Shown here: positions 8,649 to 16,228 of the stretch, piece after piece
Layout of the letters: each line of letters opens with the position of its first letter
Numbering within the stretch: the stretch's first letter is position 1
NCBI RefSeq assembly: GCF_036402745.1
Contig: NZ_DASWSJ010000124.1
Span: 3,052 to 67,051, forward strand
Direction of reading: 5' to 3'
Origin: Actinophytocola sp036402745
Lineage (GTDB): Bacteria > Actinomycetota > Actinomycetes > Mycobacteriales > Pseudonocardiaceae
Length of the DNA stretch: 64,000 nucleotides
The notes under the pieces: generated by a model
Databases searched by the model: none
The model's input: the letters and a program-made list of their open reading frames with translations, nothing else
Told to the model about the DNA's origin: nothing
Position numbers and translations under genes: made by a program

Positions 8649-9485
8649 CTAGGCGCGGCTGATGTGCTGCAACAGCTCCCGCGCCTCTTCGGCCGTGTCC
8701 GGCAGCGTCTCCACGCGCAGCCACGGCCGCCGGCCAGACGACAGCTGCGGGTCCACCGACAGCCGCTCGATCAGGAGCCAGCCGGCGCTCAGCGCGCGGT
8801 CACCGAAGGACGGCTCGCGCGGCGCCAGCACCACGGCCACCGACGGGCCGAGGATCGCGATGCTCTCCCCGCCGTCGAAGACGTCCCGCAGCACGTCGGC
8901 CGCCAGGACCATCGCCATCAGGCGTGGCCAGCCGTTCACCTTGGACAGGTCCAGCGTCACCGCCAGCAGCGAGTGGCTCCCCGACACGGGCACCTGGTCC
9001 CGGGCGGCCTGCCGGTACACCTCGGCCAGCCGCGTCCGCAGGTAGGCGTGCGTGGTCAGGCTGGTGAGGTTCTCCGTCGTCTCGGCGTTGCGCAGCTCGC
9101 CGCACGACGCGTCCGCCCAGGCCAGCGCGGCCGCCCGGACCAGCGCCGTCGGCGCGGCGTTCGGGTCGGTGGCGATCAGGCCGTTGGCGCTGTCGGGGTT
9201 GGTGAGCACCGCGTGCAGGGCGGCCAGGTCCGTCAGCGTCTCGTCCAGGCCGGCGCCGGCTTCGGCGCGAGCCCGGCCGAGGCCTGTCAATGCCCCGGTC
9301 AGGTCCGTCTTGAGCACGGCGGAGGAGCACACCGCGTCGACCTCGGGCAGGCCCCAGTCACTGGGGAACCGCCAGCCAGCGGCGATGCTCGCCGTCCGCC
9401 AGCGCGCTCGCAACACCCGCAGCGCCCGGTCAGTACCCTCGGCGTCGCCACGGTGTGAGCGCGACCCGGCCTCACGTACTGTCAC
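8649..9485 (-). CDS. degenerate GGDEF-like protein
   Basis: About 278 residues, no signal peptide or membrane helix. The C-terminal half reads like a diguanylate-cyclase fold: TLDLSKVNGWPRLMAMVLAAD, then a FDGGESIAILG hairpin where GGDEF enzymes have GG(D/E)EF. The acidic catalytic residues are replaced, so cyclase activity is unlikely; it may bind a nucleotide or partner. The N-terminal half is helical with no motif I recognise. The start is uncertain: GTG 9485 is 12 nt from GGAGG, ATG 9497 directly abuts it, and GTG 9542 is further up. It stands alone between the GT87 gene and the divergent sigma-factor gene. Confidence 0.55.
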   Translation of the reverse strand: MTVREAGSRSHRGDAEGTDRALRVLRARWRTASIAAGWRFPSDWGLPEVDAVCSSAVLKTDLTGALTGLGRARAEAGAGLDETLTDLAALHAVLTNPDSANGLIATDPNAAPTALVRAAALAWADASCGELRNAETTENLTSLTTHAYLRTRLAEVYRQAARDQVPVSGSHSLLAVTLDLSKVNGWPRLMAMVLAADVLRDVFDGGESIAILGPSVAVVLAPREPSFGDRALSAGWLLIERLSVDPQLSSGRRPWLRVETLPDTAEEARELLQHISRA

Positions 9486-9732
9486 TTGTCGTCCCATCCT
9501 CCGACCCGGCGCGTTCGACCTAGAAACGCGAACGAGCGACACCTGTGACGCCGTTCGGGGGAACTGTTCCAGTCATGGGCCGGTGAGGGGACCCCGTACC
9601 GCCATTCCGGTGATCGGATGATGCCGCGTTCGGCGGGATCCGTCACACTATGCGCGGGAGCGCGTCTATAGAGGATCCGAGGAACATTTCCCCCGGTCCT
9701 TGGGGGTAGACGTGTGCGAGTAGAGGAGGATC

Positions 9733-11970
9733 GTGGCCACCCTTCCCGCTGAAATCGAGGGGCCCAGTGATGCGGACCTGATCGATGCGGTGCGCAAGGG
9801 CACCGTGTCCGCCTACGGGTCGCTCTACGAGCGGCACGTCGCTTCCGCCTACAACCTCGCCCGCCAGCTCAGCCGCTCTCCCGCGGAAGCCGACGACCTC
9901 GTCTCCGAGGCGTTCGCCAAGGTGTTGGACACGCTCCGTGCAGGCCGCGGGCCGGACTCAGCCTTCCGGGCCTACCTCCTCACGGCGCTGCGTCACACCG
10001 CGTACGACAAGACCCGGCGCGACCGCAAGGTCGAGCTCTCCGAGGACGTCGAGACGGTCAGCGGGGTGAGCACGGCAGCGGTCAGCGAGCCGTTCTCCGA
10101 CACCGCGGTCGCCGGCCTCGAGCGCTCCCTGGCCGCGCGGGCCTTCGCCCGGCTGCCCGAACGCTGGCAGGCCGTCCTCTGGCACACCGAGATCGAGGGC
10201 CAGTCCCCGGCCGAGGTCGCGCCGATCCTCGGCCTCACCGCCAACGGCGTCTCCGCGCTGGCCTACCGCGCCCGCGAGGGACTGCGCCAGGCCTACCTGC
10301 AGGTTCACCTCGCCGAGACCACCGAGCGCCGCTGCCGGGCCACCGCCGAACGGCTCGGCGCCTGGACCCGCAGTGGCCTCGCCAAGCGGGAGAAGGCGCA
10401 GGTCGAGGCGCACCTCGACGAGTGCGGCCGCTGTCGCGCGCTGGCCGCCGAGCTCGCCGACGTCAACGGCGCCATGCGCGGGATCGTCGCGCCGCTGGTC
10501 CTGGGCATCGGCACGGTCGGCTACCTGGCCGCCGCCGGTGCGGCGAAGGGCAGCGCCCTCACCGCGGTCGGCACCGCGGCGGCCGCCGGCACCTCGGCGG
10601 GTGGCGCCGCGGGCGCGGCCTCGTCCGCACCTCGCCAGTTCCTCGGGGTGGCCGCGTCCGGCGTGGCGCTCGCCGCCGCGATCGCGGTCGGCCTCACCGC
10701 CGGCGGCGGCAACCAGGAGATCCCGGTCGCCGCGCCCACGCCCACCCAGCAGCAGCCGCCGCCCACCCAGCCGCAGGCCCCGGCGCCCGAGCCGCAGCCG
10801 CCGGCGCCACCGGCCCCGCCGCCGCAACAGCAGCAGCCCAACCCGCCGGCCCCGCCGCCACCCGCGCCGAACCAGCCGGCCCCGGCGCCGCCGAACCTCA
10901 CGGCCACGCCACCGGCCACCCCGGTGAGCCTCGTCGCCGGCGGCCAGCCCGCCGACCTGCCGATCACCGTCCGGAACACGGGCGGGACGGTGTCCGAGCC
11001 GGCGGTCGCCTCGCTGAACCTGCCGTCCGGCGTCACCGCCATCCCGGCCGGTCCGAGCCGCTACGGCCACCAACCGATGCTGCGGCTGAACGGCGCACGC
11101 AAGGCCGGCACGGTCAACTGCCCCGGCGGCACCGGCACCGTCACCTGCACCAGCGGGACCGGCATTCAGCCGGGCGACAGCGTCACGCTGCTGTTCCGCC
11201 TGGTCGCGGACGCGAACAGCCAGGGCGGCCAGGTCACCGGCACGGTCACCGCGGGCACCGCGATCAACGTCAGCGTCGCGGTCCGGGTGGACGTCAGGCC
11301 GCCGACCGCGGTCGACGCCGTCGTCCTGTCCGCCGACGCCGAGTGGCTCGGCCTGCTGCCCGGCATCTGGCTGCAACCCACGCTCGAGGCGCGCGCGGAC
11401 AACACGGGCACCAGCTCCAAGCCGATCACCGTCACCGTCGACCAGCCAGGCCAGCTGCTGTACGCCAGCCAGAAGATGACCTGCACCGTCGGCGGCGGCC
11501 TCACCTGCACGACCGACGCCGAGGTCGCGCCGGGCGAGCGGCTCAAGATGGTCTTCGAGCTCGACCCCGACCCGTGGCCGGTCCGGTCCGGCGACAGCAA
11601 GCCGCACCGCGAGGTCCACGTCGGCGCGACGCTCGGCACCGCGCGGGACAGCAAGATCGTCCAGCTCGGCAACTGGCTCTGGCCGCACCCGCCGGGCACC
11701 CTGCCGCCGACGCCGGTTCCGCCGCCGTCCTCGTCGTCGGAGCAGCAGCCGCCGCCGGAGCCGCCGGGTCAGAACCAGCCGAACCGGCCCCCGCAGCACC
11801 ACGGGCCCACGACGCCGACGGACACCACCACGCCGACCACGCCACCGTCGACGCCACCGGACCGCTCCGAGCCGATCCCGCCCTCGCCGGCCGACCCGCC
11901 GTCCACCGCGCCGCCGGGTGACGGTGGTCTGGGCGGGTTGCTCGGCTGGCTGCTCGGTGGCGGCCGGTAG
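9733..11970 (+). CDS. ECF sigma factor fused to anti-sigma zinc finger, membrane and extracellular domains
   Basis: The 745-residue protein starts as an ECF sigma factor: region 2 at about 25-95 (YERHVASAYNLARQLSRSPA, EADDLVSEAFAKVL) and region 4 at about 140-195 (LPERWQAVLWHTEIEGQSPA, then LGLTANGVSALAYRAREGL). A zinc-finger helix H227-x3-C231-x2-C234 like anti-sigma zf-HC2 domains follows. Hydrophobic stretches at about 252-275 and 302-322 anchor it, then come a Pro/Gln-rich linker and a roughly 250-residue beta-rich exported part with CARDB-like segments, a second Pro/Ser/Thr-rich stretch and GGLGGLLGWLL at the end. This resembles ECF families whose sigma is tethered to the membrane and released by cleavage. 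The GTG follows GAGGAGG. A CCCCC/GGGGG hairpin lies at about 9688-9706. Confidence 0.85.
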   Translation: MATLPAEIEGPSDADLIDAVRKGTVSAYGSLYERHVASAYNLARQLSRSPAEADDLVSEAFAKVLDTLRAGRGPDSAFRAYLLTALRHTAYDKTRRDRKVELSEDVETVSGVSTAAVSEPFSDTAVAGLERSLAARAFARLPERWQAVLWHTEIEGQSPAEVAPILGLTANGVSALAYRAREGLRQAYLQVHLAETTERRCRATAERLGAWTRSGLAKREKAQVEAHLDECGRCRALAAELADVNGAMRGIVAPLVLGIGTVGYLAAAGAAKGSALTAVGTAAAAGTSAGGAAGAASSAPRQFLGVAASGVALAAAIAVGLTAGGGNQEIPVAAPTPTQQQPPPTQPQAPAPEPQPPAPPAPPPQQQQPNPPAPPPPAPNQPAPAPPNLTATPPATPVSLVAGGQPADLPITVRNTGGTVSEPAVASLNLPSGVTAIPAGPSRYGHQPMLRLNGARKAGTVNCPGGTGTVTCTSGTGIQPGDSVTLLFRLVADANSQGGQVTGTVTAGTAINVSVAVRVDVRPPTAVDAVVLSADAEWLGLLPGIWLQPTLEARADNTGTSSKPITVTVDQPGQLLYASQKMTCTVGGGLTCTTDAEVAPGERLKMVFELDPDPWPVRSGDSKPHREVHVGATLGTARDSKIVQLGNWLWPHPPGTLPPTPVPPPSSSSEQQPPPEPPGQNQPNRPPQHHGPTTPTDTTTPTTPPSTPPDRSEPIPPSPADPPSTAPPGDGGLGGLLGWLLGGGR

Positions 11971-12040
11971 GGGCTGACTCGCGGCTCGCGGCCGGGTGCA
12001 GCAGGGCTACAGAACGATCACTGAGTGTGTTCGGAGCGCC

Positions 12041-12046
12041 TAGCCT
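12041..12046 (+). promoter_or_regulatory. -10 box for leaderless gtrA-1
   Basis: TAGCCT ends 8 nt before the ATG at 12055, which has no ribosome site. Confidence 0.55.
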
Positions 12047-12054
12047 CGGTCACC

Positions 12055-12552
12055 ATGAGCAGGGAGATCGTCAGGTTCCTCATCGTGGGCGCCATCTGCA
12101 ACACGGTGTCGACGGTGCTGAACTACGTGCTCAAGTACACGGTGCTGACCGATAACCCGGTCACCGCGCTCACGATCGCGGTCATCATCGCCACGATCGT
12201 GTCGTACGTGCTCAACCGTGATTGGTCCTTCAGCACCCGCGGCGGCCGCGAGCGCCAGCACGAGGCGGCGCTGTTCTTCCTCATCAGCGGCATCGGCGTG
12301 GGGCTCAACTCGGCGCCGCTGTACGTGTCGCGGTACTTCCTGGGCCTGGAGGTGCCGCACGTCGGGCTGGTGACCCAGGAGGTCGCGGACTTCGTCAGCG
12401 GCATCGTCATCGGGTCGCTCGTGGCCATGATCTTCCGGTACTGGGCGTTCCGGAAATGGGTGTTTCCGCAGGCCAATGCCCGACCGCAGGCGATTCGTGG
12501 CAGCTTGTCCGAAGCACCCCCCGAGCCGGGCGAGAACGGGCGGGCGGCCTGA
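12055..12552 (+). CDS. GtrA-family membrane protein, copy 1
   Basis: A 165-residue GtrA/DPMS-like protein with four hydrophobic helices: FLIVGAICNTVSTVLNYVL, ALTIAVIIATIVSYVLNRDW, AALFFLISGIGVGLNSAPLY and VSGIVIGSLVAMIFRYWAF. The family is linked to flipping or handling of polyprenyl-phospho-sugars and to cell-surface polysaccharide synthesis. The ATG at 12055 has no Shine-Dalgarno sequence but lies 8 nt after TAGCCT, suggesting a leaderless mRNA. It is followed by a close paralogue. The genomic position fits the Rv3277 slot near purK. Confidence 0.88.
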   Translation: MSREIVRFLIVGAICNTVSTVLNYVLKYTVLTDNPVTALTIAVIIATIVSYVLNRDWSFSTRGGRERQHEAALFFLISGIGVGLNSAPLYVSRYFLGLEVPHVGLVTQEVADFVSGIVIGSLVAMIFRYWAFRKWVFPQANARPQAIRGSLSEAPPEPGENGRAA

Positions 12553-12571
12553 GGCTGCCGGTAGCTCTCCG

Positions 12572-12577
12572 TAGACT
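12572..12577 (+). promoter_or_regulatory. -10 box for leaderless gtrA-2
   Basis: TAGACT is 6 nt before GTG 12584. Confidence 0.6.
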
Positions 12578-12583
12578 GCGGGC

Positions 12584-13129
12584 GTGACCGTCGTCGACTC
12601 CGTGCTGGCCTGGGTTCCCGAACGCCTGCGTGCCGTGCTCATCAAGCATCGCGAACTGCTGAAGTTCGCCGTCGTCGGCGGCACGACGTTCGTGATCGAC
12701 AACGGCCTCTGGTACCTGATGAAGTTCACGATCCTGGAGGACAAGCCGGTCACCGCGAAGATCATCGCGATCATCGTCGCGACGATCGTCTCGTATGTCC
12801 TCAACCGCGAGTGGTCCTTCCGCACCCGCGGCGGCCGCGAACGGCACCATGAGGCGGCACTGTTCTTCCTCATCAGCGGCATCGGCGTCGCGCTCAACTC
12901 GGCGCCGCTGTACATCTCGCGCTACTGGCTCAACCTCGAGGAACCGCACGTGTCGCGCCTGGTCCAGGAGGTGGCGGACTTCACGAGCGGCTCGATCATC
13001 GGCATGCTGCTGGCGATGTTCTTCCGCTTCTGGGCCTTCAAGCGCTGGGTCTTCCCGGACGAGCTGGGCGGCCGCCGAGGCAGCAGCCCGACGACCGACG
13101 ACCCGGTCGAAGAACTGGGCCACTCGTAA
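12584..13129 (+). CDS. GtrA-family membrane protein, copy 2
   Basis: This 181-residue paralogue shares long blocks with the preceding gene (IVATIVSYVLNREWSFRTRG, GRERHHEAALFFLISGIGV, QEVADFTSG) and the same four helices. It carries a 20-residue longer N-terminus (VDSVLAWVPERLRAVLIKHR) like that of many polyprenyl-phosphate-associated GtrA proteins. The GTG at 12584 lies 6 nt after TAGACT without a ribosome site, so each copy appears to have its own leaderless promoter rather than being co-translated. The pair looks like an old tandem duplication. Confidence 0.88.
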   Translation: MTVVDSVLAWVPERLRAVLIKHRELLKFAVVGGTTFVIDNGLWYLMKFTILEDKPVTAKIIAIIVATIVSYVLNREWSFRTRGGRERHHEAALFFLISGIGVALNSAPLYISRYWLNLEEPHVSRLVQEVADFTSGSIIGMLLAMFFRFWAFKRWVFPDELGGRRGSSPTTDDPVEELGHS

Positions 13130-13140
13130 CGCCTGCGCGG

Positions 13141-13175
13141 TGACCCCGAGCGCGGGAGATGCGAGCTGAGGGTCA
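13141..13175. terminator. weak hairpin between convergent genes
   Basis: TGACCC (13141-13146) pairs with GGGTCA (13170-13175) in the 43-bp gap between gtrA-2 and the leftward histidine kinase. The stem is only 6 bp. Confidence 0.3.
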
Positions 13176-14468
13176 GCGGGGGGAGCGTTCGGCGGGCCAG
13201 CGGACGCCTTGGACGTCTCCTGCTCTTGGGACCGGCAAGAACACCGTGAACGTCGCGGGCCGTTTCGTCGAGAGTTCCAGGCGGCCGCCGTCCGAGTCGA
13301 TCAGGGCGCGGGCCAGGGCCAGGCCCAGGCCGGTGGAGCCGCCGCCCGAGACGCCGCGTTCGAAGATGTGTTCTGCCAGCTCGTCGGGGACGCCGGCGCC
13401 CAGGTCCGACACCTCGATCACCACCGACGGGCCCGTCGCGCCCGTGCCGTCGCCGCGGGCGGCCAAGGTCACCGTCCCCGAGCCGTGCCGCAGGGCGTTG
13501 TCCAGCAGCACACCGATCACCTCGCGCAGGCGGGCCGGGGAGACCTTCCCCCAGAGGCCGTCCTGGAGTTTGAGCTTCAGGGAACGACCCTCGGCGCGCA
13601 GGGGGGCCCGCCACTCGTCGGCTATGCCCAGCAGCTCGCTGCCCAGGTCGACCGGCTCGGCGCCGACGGCCCTGGCCTCGCGCGCCGCGGCCATCAGCTC
13701 GTCCAGCACGTCCGCCAGCCGCTCGGCCTGCTCCAGCGCCGCCCTCGCCTCGTGGGCGATGGCCTCGTCCGGCACCACCGTCAGCTCCTCGATGCGCAGC
13801 TGCAGCGACGTCAACCGGCTGCGCAGCTGGTGCGAGACATCGCCGACCAGCTCGCGCTCCCGCTGGACGAGCTGCGCCAGCGCGGTGGCGGACGCGTCCA
13901 ACGCCTCCGCGACCATGTCCAGCTCGTGCACGTAGTACCGGGTCCGATCCAGCCGGAAGTCGCCCGCGCCGAGCCGGGACGCGCGCTCGGCCACGTGTCT
14001 GAGCGGCCGGGCCAGCCGGCGCGCGGTGACACTGGCGACCACGAAGCCGATCGCGATCGTCGCCACCACCACCAGCGCGACCAGCAGCGCCACCTGCGTC
14101 TGCCTGGTCCGCATGGGCGCGGCGTCGATGGACAGCCGCACGGTGCCGTGCTGGACGATCGGCACCTCCTCGGTGACCGTGTCGCTCTGCAGCTCCGGAC
14201 CGAGGCTGAGCCGCTGCCCGGTGTCGGGCAGCGTGACCAGCAGGTGCCCGCCGGGCGGGACGGCGAGCTGCACGCGGTTGAGGTCGAGGTCGCGGCCGTT
14301 CGCGACCTCGTCGTCCAGGGTGGCCGCGATCTGGCGGACCCGGCCGGCGAGGTTGTCCCTGGTCAGGCTCTCGACGATGGCCGTCGCCGTATAGCCGAGC
14401 GGGATGCCCAGCAGGCACGCGGTGACGGTGACGGCCAGCAGGATCGCCAGCAGGATGCGACGGCGCAC
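13173..14468 (-). CDS. two-component sensor histidine kinase
   Basis: A 431-residue membrane kinase. Helices at about 5-30 and 126-149 flank an extracellular sensor of about 95 residues; a HAMP segment (ARRLARPLRHVAERASRLGA) leads to the phospho-acceptor block GDVSHQLRSRLTSL with His213. ATP-binding motifs follow: N box LLDNALRHG, G1 DLGAGVPDE, G2 GSTGLGLALARAL. It would autophosphorylate and pass phosphate to the regulator encoded just upstream; the GTG at 14468 lies 4 nt after the regulator's stop. The signal sensed is not evident. Confidence 0.93.
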   Translation of the reverse strand: MRRRILLAILLAVTVTACLLGIPLGYTATAIVESLTRDNLAGRVRQIAATLDDEVANGRDLDLNRVQLAVPPGGHLLVTLPDTGQRLSLGPELQSDTVTEEVPIVQHGTVRLSIDAAPMRTRQTQVALLVALVVVATIAIGFVVASVTARRLARPLRHVAERASRLGAGDFRLDRTRYYVHELDMVAEALDASATALAQLVQRERELVGDVSHQLRSRLTSLQLRIEELTVVPDEAIAHEARAALEQAERLADVLDELMAAAREARAVGAEPVDLGSELLGIADEWRAPLRAEGRSLKLKLQDGLWGKVSPARLREVIGVLLDNALRHGSGTVTLAARGDGTGATGPSVVIEVSDLGAGVPDELAEHIFERGVSGGGSTGLGLALARALIDSDGGRLELSTKRPATFTVFLPVPRAGDVQGVRWPAERSPR

Positions 14469-14472
14469 GGCT

Positions 14473-15132
14473 TTACTCGGCGTTGAACCGGAACCCGACA
14501 CCGCGCACGGTGGCGATCCGGCCCGCGCCGTGGCCGAGCTTGCGGCGCAGCCACGACATGTGCATGTCCAGCGTCTTGCTGGTCTTGAGCTCGGGACCGC
14601 CCCACACCTCGTCGAGGATCTCCTCGCGGGTGACGACCTGGCCGGCACGCTGGATCAGCACCCGCAGCAGCTCGAACTCCTTGTTGGCGAGCGTGACCTC
14701 GACGCCGTCGACGATGACCAGCCGCGCGGCCAGGTCCATGCGCACGCCGTTGACCTCGACCGTGCCCGGAGCCTGGCGCCGCAGCAGCGCGCGGATCCGG
14801 GCGAGCAGCTCGGCCAGCCGGAACGGCTTGGCGACGTAGTCGTCCGCCCCGGCGTCGAGGCCGACGACGAAGTCGACCTCGTCGGCCCGCGCGGTCAGCA
14901 TGAGGACCGGGATGCCACGCCCGGCCGCTCGCAGCCGCCGGCAGACGTCCAGGCCGTCGATCCCGGGCAGCCCGAGGTCCAGGACGAGCAGGTCCACCCC
15001 GCCCCCGTTGGCCGACTCGTACGCACTGTGGCCGTCGACCACGACGCGCACGTCGTACCCCTCCCGATTCAAGGCTCGGGACAGCGGATCCGCGATCGCC
15101 GCGTCGTCCTCGGCCAACAGCACCACGCTCAC
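14473..15132 (-). CDS. OmpR/PhoB-family response regulator
   Basis: A 219-residue regulator. The receiver domain has the acidic pocket (LLAEDD), phospho-acceptor Asp52 in LVLDLGLPGIDG, the switch Thr in MLTARA and Lys in AKPF. The C-terminal winged helix (TLANKEFELLRVLIQRAG, TLDMHMSWLRRKLG, VRGVGFRF) binds DNA. It is the first gene of the pair with the histidine kinase. GTG 15132 lies 7 nt after TAGTCT and lacks a ribosome site, so it is probably leaderless; the divergent hisN gene starts 33 bp away, so one short spacer serves both. Confidence 0.95.
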   Translation of the reverse strand: MSVVLLAEDDAAIADPLSRALNREGYDVRVVVDGHSAYESANGGGVDLLVLDLGLPGIDGLDVCRRLRAAGRGIPVLMLTARADEVDFVVGLDAGADDYVAKPFRLAELLARIRALLRRQAPGTVEVNGVRMDLAARLVIVDGVEVTLANKEFELLRVLIQRAGQVVTREEILDEVWGGPELKTSKTLDMHMSWLRRKLGHGAGRIATVRGVGFRFNAE

Positions 15133-15139
15133 GCCGTTA

Positions 15140-15145
15140 AGACTA
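15140..15145 (-). promoter_or_regulatory. -10 box for leaderless response regulator
   Basis: TAGTCT on the minus strand, 7 nt before GTG 15132. Confidence 0.6.
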
Positions 15146-15164
15146 GGCGTGACAGCATGCCGGC

Positions 15165-15947
15165 ATGCCGAGCCATGCTGACGACCTCTCCGTCGCCCTG
15201 CGGTTGGCCGACGCCGCCGACGAGATCACCCGGGCGCGGTTCCGTGCCGCCGACCTGGTGGTGGACCGCAAACCGGACCGCACGCCGGTCACCGACGCGG
15301 ACACCGCGGTCGAGGACGCGATGCGGTCCGTGCTCGCCCACGAGCGGCCGGCCGACGCGATTCTCGGCGAGGAGCGAGGCGGGACGCTCGGCGCGGGACG
15401 CACGTGGATCGTCGACCCGATCGACGGGACGAAGAACTTCCTGCGCGGCGGGCCGGCCTGGGCGACGCTGATCGCGCTGGTCGACGAGGGCCTTCCGGTG
15501 GTCGGGGTGGTCAGCGCGCCGGCGTTCGGGCGGCGGTGGTGGGCCTGCGCGGGCGGCGGCGCGTTCGGCACCTTCCTCGAGGAGGCGCCGCGCCGGCTGC
15601 GGGTGTCCGGGGTCGCCTCGCTCGAGGACGCGTACCTGTCGACCACGGACGTGAACGCCTGGACGCAATACCACTCGCGGGAGCGCTACCTGGCGCTGGC
15701 GGAGGCCTGCTGGGAGACCCGCGCGTTCGGCGACTACTGGCAGCACTGCCTGGTGGCCGAGGGCGCCATCGACATCGCGGCCGAGCCGATCGCGAACGCC
15801 TGGGACCTCGCCGCGGTGCAGATCGTCGTCACCGAGGCGGGCGGGGAGTTCACGGACCTGTCCGGCAAGCCCGGCTTCGACCACGGCACCGCGCTGGCGA
15901 CGAACGGCCGCCTGCACCAGGCCGCGCTGGCGATCCTGAACGGTTAG
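15165..15947 (+). CDS. hisN: histidinol-phosphatase, inositol-monophosphatase family
   Basis: The 260-residue protein is a metal-dependent phosphatase of the inositol monophosphatase fold: WIVDPIDGTKNFLRG (metal-binding Asp residues) and AWDLAAVQIVVTEAGG. The FGDYWQHCLVAEGAIDIAAE block is typical of the actinobacterial HisN branch, which removes phosphate from L-histidinol phosphate in histidine synthesis; general inositol or fructose-1,6-bisphosphatase activity is possible. Two ATGs, 15157 and 15165, lie close together in different frames; 15165 opens this frame. Its stop overlaps the end of the convergent immunity gene by 4 bp. Confidence 0.85.
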   Translation: MPSHADDLSVALRLADAADEITRARFRAADLVVDRKPDRTPVTDADTAVEDAMRSVLAHERPADAILGEERGGTLGAGRTWIVDPIDGTKNFLRGGPAWATLIALVDEGLPVVGVVSAPAFGRRWWACAGGGAFGTFLEEAPRRLRVSGVASLEDAYLSTTDVNAWTQYHSRERYLALAEACWETRAFGDYWQHCLVAEGAIDIAAEPIANAWDLAAVQIVVTEAGGEFTDLSGKPGFDHGTALATNGRLHQAALAILNG

Positions 15948-16228
15948 ACGGCGGGCGCCGGCAGGAGGCCGACGGCGCCGCGGACGACCTGGGCCCACGC
16001 GAGCCGGCCGAAGAGGTAGTGGCAGGCGACCTGCTCGTTGGTGAACCGGGCCCAGTCGTAGCGGTTGCCCTGCTCGCGCCAGAACACCTCCCAGCCGTAG
16101 CCGCCCTCCTCGTCCGGGTGCTCGTCGCGGACCAGGCACCACGAGTTGTCGGCCTCGACACCGACCGACACGATCGCCGTCGGGACGCCGACCGCCGTCA
16201 GCCACTCGGTGATCGACTCGGCGTTCAT
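15944..16228 (-). CDS. putative immunity protein for the adjacent TNT toxin
   Basis: A small acidic protein of 94 residues with a compact alpha/beta pattern (AIVSVGVEADNSWCLVRD, WEVFWREQGNRYDWARFT, HYLFGRLAWAQVV) and no signal peptide or membrane helix, so it is cytoplasmic. Its ATG at 16228 overlaps the stop of the toxin gene (ATGA) and has AGGAGG upstream inside the toxin reading frame, so toxin and antidote are translated together. Position, size and composition match the role of the IFT antitoxin that blocks the TNT domain of mycobacterial CpnT; the immunity role is inferred from context. Confidence 0.75.
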   Translation of the reverse strand: MNAESITEWLTAVGVPTAIVSVGVEADNSWCLVRDEHPDEEGGYGWEVFWREQGNRYDWARFTNEQVACHYLFGRLAWAQVVRGAVGLLPAPAV

